In this document: positions 23,918-35,393 of the stretch, piece by piece | Numbering within the stretch: position 1 is the stretch's first letter | Layout: every line of letters starts with the position of its first letter | Assembly (NCBI RefSeq): GCF_030247195.1 | Contig: NC_080672.1 | Location: 92,390,113 to 92,454,112 of the forward strand | Source: Topomyia yanbarensis | Lineage: Eukaryota; Arthropoda; Insecta; Diptera; Culicidae | Length of the DNA: 64,000 nucleotides | Reading direction: 5' to 3' | Notes under the pieces: generated by a model | Seen by the model: only the letters and a program-made list of their open reading frames with translations | Database searches by the model: none | Told to the model about the DNA's origin: nothing | Translations under genes and position numbers: made by a program

Positions 23918-24733
23918 ATGGATGTCGAACAAGATGCGTCATCGAAGATTTCGATTTCCCATTTAAAATCATACATATTGAACTTGGTCGAACCTTATTT
24001 GATCTTCTTTCAGATCAAAGATAAGTACTCTAAATATTTTAGAGATAGCCGTAACAGATATCTCGAATGTTCGGTCTGTCTTAAGCAAGCAAATGCTGTT
24101 ACTGGTGGTTAGCCTTTGACGAAGGGCTACGGCGTCTACATACCCATTCACAAAGTTGAGATCGACGGTGTGTTCATCTATTTGATTTCGCTGTTTAAAG
24201 GACCCCCGTGGGTGTAGATTTCAAATGGGTATCACACAGGACCGAACAAAATCGAATGTCCCTTCAAACTTGTATTGGGTGCCCTTGGAAACGGCGAATG
24301 GAACTGTTATGCCTAATTACGTCTTTTTCGACAAGGTTCGTCCCTGCCCGTTTCACCATTTGTATCACGCATCTTGCATTGCACTAAACATAAACGATTG
24401 GACAATTGTAATAAGCTCTCGATGTGTCAAGTGCGTAGAAAAAGATTAGAATGGGTCTTGCATAGGAAATGCTGAAAAGTGAATCTATTGTCGAAAGAAT
24501 CCACATGATCTGTTACAATGTCCCGTGTACAAACTGCGCCTAAAGAATCTGAAACGTTCTCTTAAAAGATACTATAATCACTATTTTACAGAAATACTAA
24601 AGAAAGCTACGCCTCTCACGACGACAAACTGTTGTGCTATCTTGGCACAGGAAGAGTGCGACACTGTTTACCTGGTAATGGCACTTATTCAGACTTATTT
24701 TATGACACCACACTTATGTTACAAAGCATATTA
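23918..24733 (+). pseudogene. Broken gene with RING-like and CCHC zinc motifs
   Basis: The first open part (23918-24112) starts with an ATG in favourable context (GTAAAATGG) and ends in RYLECSVCLKQANAVTGG, a Cys-x2-Cys pair. After a stop, the frame continues through TKGYGVYIPIHKVEIDGV. A frameshift leads to 24225-24449, with CPFHHLYHASCIAL and SSRCVKC. Together these give a C-x2-C ... C-x-H ... H-x2-C ... C-x2-C order like a RING finger. After another stop comes IYCRKNPHDLLQCP, matching C-x4-H-x4-C of a zinc knuckle. The codon where the first knuckle cysteine is expected is TGA, one base from TGC/TGT. The tail is basic (LRLKNLKRSLKRYYN). Inference: a nucleic-acid-binding protein of a mobile element, inactivated by at least three stops and one frameshift. 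Confidence 0.55.
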
Positions 24734-24806
24734 AGATTTTAGCATCCCACTATGGTTGGTGCCTTTGGTGGGTGCCAACCTGGTCAGCCACACGCTACGG
24801 GCCTGA

Positions 24807-25695
24807 CTATTTGAAGTAGAACTGGAATGATTCCATCTTTTTTTGGATTCTAATGCGAAGCAAAATTTTCATTCGTTTACTTGATCGATTCGGTTGTTAG
24901 ATATCTACAAGCAAATGTCAAACAATAAGAGCTAGTCGTCAGTGATGGCTCCGTACAGCCTGGAAAGTGTGTGTCAGTAAGACATTTGAGTACTACATCT
25001 TCGTCAAACGAGCATTCTAATCGAACTGACGTAAAAGTCTTTCGATGTCGAAAGTAACTTACTCAATCTACTAACCTCGTTGAGATTTGAGACATTTGCG
25101 CAGAGGCTTTTCTAACCACTACGTTCGAAGGATCGAAAGGCATTCCTGTATGCTTTACGAGCCAACTTTAACGCCTCCGACCCGGCGCTGTGTCTGCGAT
25201 TCTGAGCTCTTCTACATTTCTTTTTGAGTCGAACTAGTTCGGTATTCCGCCAAGGTGTTCCTGTAGAAGCACGCATAACTCGAAGCGGACAAGCCTCTTG
25301 ATATGCTGCTACTTTGAGTGCGTTTGTTTTATTCACGACCTCATTCAAGTTACTTAGAGATTCAATCGTTGGAAGATACCCGTGAAACCTAGTCAACAAA
25401 CCCTTTTCGTAGAGGTCCAAGCTCGTAGATTTTTTATTACGAACGATATGTGAAGATATCTAGCGAGACGTTTAAATAATCAAAGACGATGTATTTATGG
25501 TCAGATTTTGACGGTTCGAGCTCGTTTCGTACGAGCCAATCTGTCAACACATTCGTAATACCGTCAGAGCAGAGAGTGACATTTAACACCTCTTCTCTGG
25601 TAGATCGTGCAAATGTTGGGCGATTTTCGACATTAAGTGTGTGTATATTTGTACTACTTAGTCTATCAATTCGGTGCCTCTCGAATTCATGTCAT
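24807..25695 (-). pseudogene. LOA-like non-LTR retrotransposon, endonuclease C-terminus and linker
   Basis: On the minus strand from 25695 downward: STNIHTLNVENRPTF, STREEVLNVTLCSDGI and EPSKSDHKYIVF. This is the C-terminal end of an apurinic-type endonuclease, with the catalytic Ser-Asp-His (SDH) still present. Two stops follow. Then comes the linker between endonuclease and polymerase (LNEVVNKTNALKVAAYQEAC, TPWRNTELVRLKKKCRRAQN, ARKAYRNAFRSFE), decayed text with YVSSIRML and a CTEPSLTTS-like motif, and DGIIPVLLQ at the break. The 5' part (ORF1 and most of the endonuclease) is missing at 25695, where a palindromic-element fragment begins. It belongs with 22692-23130; a sister remnant is at 30545-31240. 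Confidence 0.8.
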
Positions 25696-25845
25696 CAGTA
25701 ACTGGCCCCAGTTAAACGCTTAATTTAAACTGCTTCACAATTAAACACTGAAGTTCCCTTTAAGCTTCTTAAGTTGTGTAACTGTTTCGATTTATCGTCC
25801 AACTCTCCCCAAGTTGTCTACTACTGATGAAACGAATTCGAAACA
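25680..25845. mobile_element. Diverged piece of the 'CGAA..TCATCAG' palindromic family
   Basis: Opens CGAATTCATGTCATCAGTAA and closes with CTACTGATGAAACGAATTCG, an imperfect inverted pair like the ends of 13044-13454. Inside are CAGTTAAACG.., ATTTAAACTG and further diverged words. It sits exactly where the LOA-like endonuclease is cut off. Confidence 0.5.
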
Positions 25846-25849
25846 CAAA

Positions 25850-28800
25850 AATCCAACTTTATGTTAATATGTCAAAAACCTCAACATGTGTAAATTCGTT
25901 GTTAGCTTTATTCAGAGTATCCAGCGAAAGAATTGAATAAATTATATTCTTAAACTCAGCTTATTCATGTTAAATATACCTCATAACAAGTTAACTTCCC
26001 CTAAATTGCCATTCTTTCCGACGGATTTCAATTGGCTGTGGCACCAGACCGAAATCAATAAAACTGCCATCAAACCTGCCGAAACTTAACAATCACTGTC
26101 CTATCCTATCGTAAAAGTGCGCCAGTCAAAACTTTCGCACTTTCACGGTCCACTGACAAGCTGGGGTGTCTGAGTCTTAACTGTCTACCCATTCGACGTT
26201 GTCATCGAATGGATACGGTATGGTACGCTACGGCGGTGGAGCGACGGTCGGCCGACGCGGCTGGTCTAGACAGGCACAATATCCTGCCTAAGCGAAAAGT
26301 TTGCGAATGAACGCTCATAAAAAAATTTAGTCACGTTTTCCGAGGGACGAGGTGTACTCACGCGGGTTTCCCATCCTTTTTCTCTGCATATACGGACAGG
26401 CAGAGAGTGAGCTATTTTGGAAAATATCTTACACGGTGTTTTACCGCATGGAGAATGCTAAGAGGAAATGTGTTAGGATTTGTGAACTAAGTGTTCTATT
26501 TTTCTCAAAAAATAGCGCTTACACTGCCTCTCTGACCGCAGAAAAAGCAAGGAATGGAAATAAAAAGATTCCGACGTAGCTGATATAAACGGTGGCAATA
26601 CTTGTTACTTACCGAGTTTGAAACTGATGTTTTGACGATTCTGATGAGAAAGATTTCGAATCACTCATCGTAAAACAAGAAATTCTGGACATTTACAAGA
26701 CTTTATAATATTACATTTGATTATAACGGCAATGAAAAACCGTTATATTACCTTAAATAGAGACATTGATTGTATTGAAAAACATACCATCAACATTTCT
26801 TTAATTCCAAATATTGACTTTGATTAAAATGTATCTTACTTGATAGTAAAATCTTCGAGTTAGTGAATTTAATTTTAGGGGAAAAATATCAATATGCCTT
26901 ACGCTGAGTATAACAGCTACTTCTGCTAGTAACGAGTCTTAATTTAGGACACAATTTGCTACGAAAATTGCATTCTATTATAATCTTGTTGTAGAATATG
27001 ACAATCGGGTTATAATTGACTTTGACGTCTTTGGTGTAAAACGAAAAGACGAAGTGTCTCAAGAGGCTGCCTTGTGTATCCACTTATAAACACATTAGAG
27101 TTCGAATATTGTACCTTGTCATCGAGTAAGTCTTACAGTATACCAGGCTAGCTATCGCTGTAGACAAATAATTACATGTCATATCAAATGAATATTTCTT
27201 TTATCATTTTTAAAGTTCTTATTTTCGGAAATAAGTGTGAAGAAATGGAAAGGACCCAAAAACTGCTCCCTTTTCGAAATTTGTTCTACATCGTAAAGAA
27301 TAAAATTTATTTGCATTATGTCCCCTCCTTTCAAAACTTTCAAGAAACCTCCTTGGTCACAACGAAAAATGGTAATTTCGGACTGTATCACTGACGATTT
27401 GACACCAAATAAAAGCTGGCAGGAAATGGTTTCGTTTGGTCGTTTGGCTGGCGTCAACTTCACATTATTTTTTCGTCTGCTTCGCGGAATACTTTGTAAC
27501 CTACCACCCTTTTATAAGTTGGTGTATCTTTTTTCCCCACATTTAACCGTACCCGGCAGCCATTCTAGCAGCGACCGGGCAACCTTCCAATCGGTCTCTC
27601 TCTCCGCGTTGCCACTCACGAAGTTTAATTAATTCCGATTATTCCGCTTCCTATTTTCCCAGACTTGGTCGTTTTTATTTCTTCAAGCAAGTTTTGAACG
27701 AAAGAAAAACTCGTTCAGCTCGTAGGCAACAACGTCTTGAGCAGGCGCGCGGGATTCCAGCATAGATGATACCAGGGGGGGACGTTTAATAATCGGCTAG
27801 CAGACCATCGCCTTGGGCCAATCGATGGCCCGATGAGATATATATTAAATAAGTTTAGTGCGACTTGGAAGAGAGATAGAGATGAAAATAATAAAAAAAC
27901 AAAACCGAATACCGAAGAGTGAAAGATCTACGCGAAAAAAAACTTGCTTTTATTGATCCAACCAACCACCGTCTTCCAGGCGCGGAAACCGGTGTGAAAC
28001 TGCTACCCATTAGTATGCTACTCCCGGCACATTACCACGCGGATAAGTTGTTCGGTGCGGTGCCATTTTATCGCTTTAAAATGATGCGATGAGAGGTTTA
28101 GTGTTCTACGTACCGATCCTGCGATCATTACTGGCCATATTCGGTTTGCGTCACACCAGAAATTGACACTTACGGTTGTCATTCAGATCATTATTCTCCA
28201 CGGGTCGTTTGGGGCTATTTTAGCACTATGTATGTAGCAATAAAAATTTAACTGATGGTCAGGTTCGTGATGTAACCATACATACTGCACTCGAATGGTT
28301 CGGTGGTCAATCGATTAACTTTACATCTCACTTTCGCCGAAGTCGGTTGCCTCGCCAGTACTGACTCTGTAGATATCAGCATATGGCGGGTAGACCCTCA
28401 TCTGACATAAAGATTACTTAACTTGACATATAAATGCGGTCTCTCATGTATGCGCATATTTTCGCCGATTCGTTTCGAGCCACGTTCTCCGGTTTCGGGT
28501 TGATTTGCTGGGATTCAGGTTCATTGATTCGTAACCGGTGCCCCAACGATGATTCGTACTGAAATACTGGTTTCGTTGACCTGTGCGGTTTCACCGAGTT
28601 CCAGCGAGTGCTGCCCGAAATGTTAACAAATGATGCTCTGATGATGCCCATAATCGACGGTTATGACGTGATCTTGGATCACCCAGGAAATCGTTGTAGC
28701 GTAAGATTTGTGACTTTCTCGGAGGGCAATTTACGCAGCAAATGGCATCGCGCTTCGGCGACGCATTGATTAGTGGTTCCTGCTGGTGGGAACTGCACGG

Positions 28801-29581
28801 GTGGGCTACTTTTTGAGTTGTTTTTTAGAATTGAAGGAAAGAAAATTGGGAGGCTTTAATCAGGTGACGCTGTGTAGATCGTTTTTACACAAGCTTTAAT
28901 TTGCTTGGTTCTCGATGTTTACTTCTATCTTCTTCGAAATTCCGTTCACAATCGATTATCTGTGGTGTAAAAATTGGATTCCACTGCTTGAGATTTACAG
29001 TGAAGTCCATGTCTTGGTGGAATTGCTGAGTCGAAATTGAGTAATGCAAAACTGCCTAAATTATGGCTTCAGCAAAGACATCATTCCCCAGTCCGCAGCT
29101 ACAGATTGTTTGCCAAACCAAACAATTCTGAATGGTTGATTCCTATTTTGTTTTACTAAAACTTTATCGAATCTATGTTAAACGGTTGCACAGACATTTT
29201 TATCATAAAGTTAATCGTTAATTTCATCATAAAGTTTATATTCCCTGAAAGTCTAATCAAAAGAAAACTTTGAAATCTCAAAAACGTGCAGTGGGCAAAA
29301 TACATTAGATCTATGCAAACATGTAACATTAGATCTTTTTTGTAAATTATTTAGTAAATTTAGTCAGAATAAATGACAACTTGATTGGCATCACCCGGCG
29401 GACACGTGTTCTTTTCCAATGCCATCCATTTAAAATTACATGCGACAAAATGTGAGTAATTTCGAAAATTATAAAATGTAGACTCCTACTTATTTGCAAT
29501 AAACAAAAATAGCTGACCACCACATACGTTTGGTTCAAAAATCGTATTTCTGCAGTAGAAATTAAGGCATTGGAAAGTTAG
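25850..29581. other. Long single-copy stretch, partly GC-richer, no gene recognised
   Basis: 26090-26300 and 27540-28800 are GC-richer than average and free of repeats found elsewhere in the window. A small palindrome (ATTCGACGTTGTCATCGAAT) lies near 26190. Open frames (27179-27463 minus, 27318-27632 plus, 28418-28651 minus) are short, overlap in opposite directions and have no recognised domains. The rest is A/T-rich. Best read as intergenic or intronic host sequence. Confidence 0.4.
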
Positions 29582-29585
29582 TTAA

Positions 29586-30104
29586 CCCTTTCATGCCCAA
29601 CTTTTCTCTAGTGCATGTAGGGTTTCGAAATTATTTTTCCTTGCAAGCGGCGGGATCAAGAAACTCGAAAAACCTTTTTCTATAAAGATAGGTGCTTTCC
29701 TCGCACTGCTAGAAGCTGCTCAATTTTTATCTTCTAATGCTCAATACAATTCTCCTAGAATATTTACAATAGTCCACTTGTGTGGAAAACGTTGCCAAGG
29801 ACAGTCTAAATTAATAAGTTTTGTCAGTTTTTAATGATATTGCAACATAACGAAGATATATGAAAAATTCATTGACCGGCGTCAACGTAAACTGTCCCTG
29901 GCAGCACTGCTCCATCGGAGTCCAATCAGACGAATTGCAATAACTTCAGTTCTAGAGCTGATCCTTGTAACTATTAATACTCAAATGAAAGGCAATAGAC
30001 ATATTTATCGGCCTTACTTGTTTTTGTGCGCAAAACTTGTCTCAATCAATAGTTATAGCTGTTTAAAAACGTTGTTGTCCACAAACAACATGGGCATGAA
30101 TGGG
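29586..30104 (-). mobile_element. 519-bp TTAA-flanked MITE, copy B (inverted)
   Basis: TTAA at 29582-29585 and 30105-30108. Its length is identical to copy A (2818-3336) but it is in opposite orientation, opening CCCTTTCATGCCCAAC and closing GGGCATGAATGGG. Scattered substitutions separate it from copy A. Complete ends mean it is a full-length insertion. Confidence 0.85.
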
Positions 30105-30108
30105 TTAA

Positions 30109-30544
30109 TCCCGTTCTCGTTGCCTGCAATAAAGCCGGTATGGGTTCAACCACGTGAAATGCTTCGCGCATGCTTACTTGTTAATAGTACCATGGACGTA
30201 TGTCTTTTATTCGACCTCAAAGATCGGGATATTTGTGCTGTTTCACTTTATATGAGTTGGTGACAGAACATGGACAGAAATTCCTCAATTGTTCGACATT
30301 TTTGCCGCATAATAAATCACTACCTTCTGATGAATGCAAAAGAGATATATCATACTGTAGTCTAAATGAGAACATCTGTGGCAGCTTATCAATCTTAGCA
30401 GTTCTGAATTGATGGTTTATTTAAATAGTACTAATCTGCACAAACTCAGCATGGGAATTCGGCTAATATTTTCTACAGTCTACAAGAGAAAAGGCATTAG
30501 ATGTAACTTTCTGCTCCGACCGAATTTTGCATAGGTTGGCGATC
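30109..30544. other. Unassigned DNA
   Basis: No repeat or gene recognised. Two short overlapping open frames (29985-30263, partly inside the MITE, and 30200-30412) carry no domain. Confidence 0.3.
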
Positions 30545-31240
30545 TGATTTGTTCTAAGCCAGCTGAAACCATCGTTATCTGGTCACAAGTTCGTCTTCCT
30601 TGATCATTTTTATATTTTGCTAGCTATCCTTTCATACCGTAATTCTAAATCGACGATCTGAGACCTTAACAAAGAGGGCTTAGCGACAAGATTCACGCGT
30701 ATTTTTTCCATTTTTGAATCGCCAAGTGATTTAAATGAGGTTGTGGTCACAACGAACTCATTAATAGTAACAGCATCCTAAATCCTAGCCCACTTATAGC
30801 GAACTTCCTAGATCCAAAAACTAATGCAGAATGAATTTACGAAGCAGAGACGGTTCGGAAGACTCTTTGATCGTCCGAGCGAACCGGTTGGAAAAGCCTA
30901 TGTGCAAATGTCTCCAGTTTCAATGAGGGCAGTAGACTAAATTTATTACTTTCAAATTCGACAGACTATGCTATGTTCGTTTTATAAAAACAATTTCACA
31001 CACAATTTTACAGGCTGTACGGAGTTATCACCGACGACTGTTCCTAGATCTTTTTTTCTAGAAGTTACGATGCTTGGGGCTTAGCTCGTAAAATCATGAT
31101 GTTTCAAACGAACGAAAGTTTTACTCTGTATAGGTCATCAGGAAAAGATAGAATCGCCATAGCAGTTCGGCAAAATAGTCTACTTATTTTAGCCTACACT
31201 TTCATTACATTGATTTTCAATTTGAGTAAAATAACAGAGA
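30545..31240 (+). pseudogene. Second LOA-like remnant (endonuclease end and linker)
   Basis: Plus-strand translation gives SLSGHKFVFLDHF, corresponding to the SKSDHKYIVFDY of 24807-25695 with the catalytic Asp replaced by Gly. It continues with RNSKST, NKEGLATRFTRIFSIFESPS and LNEVVVTTNSLIVTA, which align with YEKGLLTRFHGYLPTIESLS and LNEVVNKTNALKVAA of the first copy. Later come TGCTELSPTT and SSGKDRIA, the equivalents of the pre-polymerase segment. Frames shift several times and stops are common. No polymerase motifs follow. It is older or more damaged than the first copy and in the opposite orientation. Confidence 0.65.
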
Positions 31241-32265
31241 GTATGGCACTTGTCTCATAAGGCACTCCTTATGTTATGTTCGAGTCCTAATTAGGAAGGC
31301 TTCTTAGTAGTAGTAGCAGGATCATAATTTCAGCCAGGATCGTAATTTCAGCCATGTCGTCCACTAAGAATGGGCTGCGAAGCCTTGCGGAATAGAAGGC
31401 TAAGTTACACTACGAAACACTTTTGAACTGACATACAACTGACAAAACCTTTGAAAGGGATGCGGAAAACGGAGAAATTTTCGAATGTATTTTCGACCAC
31501 TAAAGGAGCTTAAAAAGTATTTTCTATTTTATTTTGAATATGTTTAGCTTCACTGTTTTGGATAAGAATTACGAATTCAATTTCTCAGCCAATTAGGTAC
31601 AACAACAGACTAACAGACATAACACTACGAGGAAATTGCCTTAAAAATATCGGTCCGGCAATTTTCCCAGAACACTAGCTCCACCTTTTATTCACGGTCC
31701 CAAACATTCATTTGCTGGTGGGTTACCCCTCAGGCTTGGGAACAATTTTTCACTAGTGGTCTATCCCCTATACGTTTGTTCATATGTCAGTGGCGCCATA
31801 AATTCAAATGCGCTCCAAGTCCCAACTACAAATATATTTAAAGTAACCGTTAAAGCTGGCGAAGCATTGTTTTCGAGTGTTATGTATGTTAGTCTGTGGT
31901 ACAACAGTGACGAGCAACTTCACTGAATGGCCCATAAGTCCGCCATTTTGTGATTGCATTGAAATGTGATTTTTTGTTTATAAACAGCAGAAGAGATTTA
32001 TTATATTATATTTATTATCTAGCTTAACATATTTCGATACCCTGAACACATGGAGTATTCATGTCTTCAACAAAGTTGTTTGGAATAGCACTCTTGAAAA
32101 CTTTGCTGAAGAAACTAGCTCTCGAACCTAATTTGTTCGGAGAGTAAATTCTTCATCATTACTTCTAGAAGGATTCACACGGTTATTATTTTATCAGAAG
32201 ATATACTGTTTCATGTTGTTAAGTTCGTGGAAGATACTAAACCTCCAAATTTGACAGTTCGAAAC
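31241..32265. other. Unassigned DNA beside the LOA-like remnant
   Basis: 31278-31287 is GTTCGAGTCC, a B-box-like word without a convincing A box. It is followed by a short AGTAGTAGTAG run and a tandem pair (ATCATAATTTCAGCCAGG / ATCGTAATTTCAGCCATG). This could be the 3' end of the retrotransposon or a decayed SINE. The rest is unassigned. Confidence 0.35.
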
Positions 32266-32600
32266 AGTCTTCTCACATGAACATCGTACACAATGAGCGC
32301 TCTGGTTCTGTGCTCATATTAAACCCACACTTCGTGTACGAACTCAAACATGCTAACTCGTACCCAAACACGTGCACATGTTCGCCTGCATAACCGAACC
32401 TCATGTACGTACACGGTGTGCGTACACATAGGTTCGTGGCACCAGTTTCCTCTTTCTCGATCTCATCGTCACTAGCGTTGACTCTTTTTGCCTTGTGTGA
32501 ATCGTTCTCGAGTGCGCACCCGGTGTACGTACACGGATGTTTGAACAAGAGTTTGTACATCGTTCGCTTGGGTTCAATGTTCGAGGCGAACTTGTAAATC
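32266..32600. repeat. Interspersed repeat with GTACGTACAC words
   Basis: Contains CATGTACGTACACGGTGTGC and GGTGTACGTACACGG, then GTTGACTCTTTTTGCCTTG, and ends CGTTCGCTTGGGTTCAATGT. An inverted relation exists between its start (GAACATCGTACACAATGAGC) and its end (TTGTACATCGTTCGC). The segment from GCGTTGACTC to CAATGTT is shared with 14525-14590. No family assigned. Confidence 0.5.
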
Positions 32601-32955
32601 GAGAAGAAGCATGATTTTTTTATATTTTGACAAAAAATATAAATCGCAAATAACCCTTTTTTGAATTTTTTATATTTTATCAGAAAACCTGAAGAGAAAA
32701 GAAACATTTTGAATGTGATTGCATGATGGGGAACATATCCGTAAAATTTTTTTTCTAACAATAATATTTTTTGCAAATTAAACTAGAAATATTATTTACT
32801 GAAACAAATTTGAACACTCCATATTTTGTAGGTGTGTGCGAGCAGAATAATGCTTCTATTCTAATGTTGACATTTGTTATCAAAATGGCGTTCAAACACT
32901 CACACGCCGAGTTAGCGAAGTCATTATTAGTGGCCATGAGTTTTATATGATAACC
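32601..32955. other. Unassigned A/T-rich DNA
   Basis: Nothing recognised. The minus open frame 32273-32776 spans this and the preceding repeat and has no domain. Confidence 0.3.
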
Positions 32956-32959
32956 GTAA

Positions 32960-33255
32960 GGAAAAATGTGGCAGATATAAACCGTAGTTCGCTAAGAAAC
33001 ATCTGGTTTGGCAGGCTATCTGTATCTGTAATTCTAAAAGCAACATTTTCATTGCTGTTTTGATCGGGTTTGCATCCGTCCTGTCCGAAAAAAGGCAATG
33101 CTGCCAAAAACGTACAGGTATTGCCCAAAGACAAGAACCAGGCGGAGCCTGAAGAATGTCAAAGGAAATTGGAAGCGACAAGCAGTTCAAAATAATTTTC
33201 CATTCTACGGTGAACAAAGTGGACGGGGAATCTGTACAGAATCTGATGGTGCACG
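32960..33255 (+). pseudogene. Tc1/mariner-group transposase remnant, internally deleted
   Basis: The plus frame reads KKHLVWQAICICNSKSNIFI, the segment ending at the first beta-strands of a DDE transposase, then jumps to VQVLPKDKNQAEPEE. The latter corresponds to the 'xVxFVPKDxNPPN' segment that lies before the third catalytic residue. The middle, including the second catalytic Asp, is deleted. The same family occurs at 38295-38990 and 45590-46020, both minus, where the LVWQ/AC segment is preserved. The resemblance is to the DD37E-like mosquito group, which I judge from motifs only. Confidence 0.6.
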
Positions 33256-33727
33256 GTAAACAAAATGAAAAAAAACTTGTTTTATTGGCAGAATTACAAA
33301 CTTTAGAAACTGCACATGTATGTGCGTCATACGAGCAAATACTTTTTCCGTATGGTTATTCAATCGATCGCTGTCCTTGTAGGGTCGGCAGATAACGTGG
33401 ATAGTATAGGTAGTACTGTCCACTTGAAAATAACTGAGTGGGTAATTACCCACTCGAAATTTTGGAGCAATTTAAAAAATAATAATCTGCTACACATGCA
33501 TCTCAAGCACATATTATGCATATTCGAAATCATCAGTATATCACGATTTCATTTTCGCAAATGATCTAATGTGAATGTAATGCACTCGTGTGTATTGCAC
33601 TATGCTACATTTCATCTTAGTGGAGAACAATTTTGGTAAAAACTACTGTTTCTCTATTAAAGAGAAAATTGTTTAAAGCCATCTTTGCGCGTGAAGAGTA
33701 CAAAACCTATAACTGTTATAGTTACAG
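33256..33727. other. Unassigned DNA
   Basis: May include the 3' part of the transposase remnant just upstream. No further gene or repeat recognised. Confidence 0.3.
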
Positions 33728-35393
33728 AATTCGCGTTTCGACTTCGTCTCATCAGAATCCGACAACAACTTAGAGACAGGACTAAGCTAGCGCCATATTG
33801 ACGCCATAGTACTCAAGTGAGAGCAAGGATGTGAAGTATACAGCGGAAAACTAGAAGTGGCAGGGTCATTAGAAACAGGCCTAAAATCTTGCGGACTAAT
33901 CTTTTGCCTTCTGCTAGCAGGAGTCGAGCTTAGGTAGTGTTACAATGAATCACACAAGTCTATTAGAACCGACATTCAGATGTTTCTCTTTTTATCGAAA
34001 AGATATCAGATTGTTGATTTTAAAAAAGAGTTTGATGATTGAAATCATATTTAACAATTCCTGGTTTACTAGCTTATTGAATGTGATCATCGCCATCCTA
34101 TCAATCGCCTAAAAACCTTTTGCGAAATTATTTATATTGTTTTAAAATGGTACTTGAATTTGCTGAGTTAGTACAGGATGGCGTTTGTACCAGTACACGG
34201 CACGTGTCAAGTGGTGTAATTTTCCTTTCCACTTCAAGAGCATGCCCGTCAAAGTTATCGCTGCATCGTGGATGAAAACTATTTCTAGACTATTACGCTG
34301 CTGGCCGCATTAGGTCATAATAGTACATAATTGAGAAGCTGCACTGATCAGTGAAGAATATTCATTTACACAAATCGAACCATGCTTGTCAGTTGAGATG
34401 CAGCAGATTCTGAACAATTATAATTACTTACGGCTTCGTTTCGTTTAAATCTATACTTCAACCGTCAGATCCTACGATTTTCCTTCGTCTAGTAAAAGCA
34501 GCTGATTGAAATCGAGTTCTTTGAAAACAAACGTCTAACTAGTGCCAATTTTGGTGTTAGTTTAGATTTATTTTCTAATCTGCACCAAATGGTGCTAGTT
34601 ACTGATGAGACGAATCCGAAACACCAAAAACTAATTTTGAGTTAAGTATTGTAGTTTGTATAGCACACTCACTGACTCAGAAATCCATTTAGCTGCGTAT
34701 GAAGATTAATCAGAAATGAAATCCCGAGTTGTCACTGTATAGTTAAGCTACATTAGTCATAAATGCTTGAGTGGAAATCTTTGATTTCATTGGAATTGTT
34801 TTTATACTCTTCCGGACATGAGGCTAATAAATTTTCCATCATATGCTATATGTACAATTCCAACGCCAGTCTCGTTGTCTTTAGCTAAGACAGACCATAT
34901 GGTTCCAATCGAAAAGACAAACGGCCAATTCACTGGCACTGCCGCCAGAATCTTTCGAAAATTGAGTGTCACTTTTTCCGAAATAAATGTGAGTCACCCG
35001 ATCTGGATTGTTAGTCATATATGACAAAGATGTTTTCTTTTCGTGGAAAGAAGAACAGGCGACACGCGTCATCGGAACGGCTGTGTATCATTGCGTTAGT
35101 ACACATACGCACTTTGCGTGCAGAAAATCATGTAATGACTGTGTCAAAAAACTTATAGGTTTTGATCCTTAAAAGACTTGAGTGTTATTCAGATTCGAAG
35201 GAAAAATCAATAGCTTCAATCTCACTAGTTCTCATCAACTTAACAGACTTCCTTCTCTATCGGGACATCACGCTTGATCAGGAGTTTGCTCAGGAATACA
35301 AATCCCGCCTCCAATTCTGGATATGACGTCAATTTGGCGCTAGCTTAGTTCTGCATTAAGTTAGTGTTGGATTCTGATGAGACGAAGTCGGAA
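33728..35393. mobile_element. 1.67-kb composite element with ~75-bp terminal inverted repeats
   Basis: Left end GTTTCGACTTCGTCTCATCA then GAATCCGACAACAACTTAGA and CTAAGCTAGCGCCA. The right end holds the complements (GGCGCTAGCTTAG, TAAGTTAGTGTTGG, ATTCTGATGAGACGAAGTCG). Inside, 33815-33940 is a diverged piece of the palindromic element at 21467-22010. 34536-34640 is an end of the 13044-13454 family (GTCTAACTAGTGCC, GGTGCTAGTTACTGATGAGA). It therefore looks like one element with others nested in it. No transposase seen. Confidence 0.65.

Larger units (their letters stand above)
23131..24806. mobile_element. ~1.7-kb TIR-flanked insertion splitting the reverse transcriptase
   Basis: The host frame reads ..GIIPVLLQ on one side (24820) and LQKGYEH on the other (23110), so the interruption lies at LLQ|KGYEH. 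At the two junctions the inserted DNA has complementary ends: CCGTAGCGTGG at 23131-23141 and CCACACGCTACGGG at 24789-24802. Weaker similarity continues inward (CAGGTGCCC / GGTGCCAACCTGG). The short flanking similarity (CTTCAA / CTGCAA) hints at a target duplication, but its size is unclear. Contents are a SINE near the left end and a broken zinc-motif gene on the plus strand. The superfamily is unknown. Confidence 0.55.

Noticed and set aside
31278..31287. Second tRNA-like B box (GTTCGAGTCC)
   Set aside because: No A box at the proper distance and no SINE body; too little to call.
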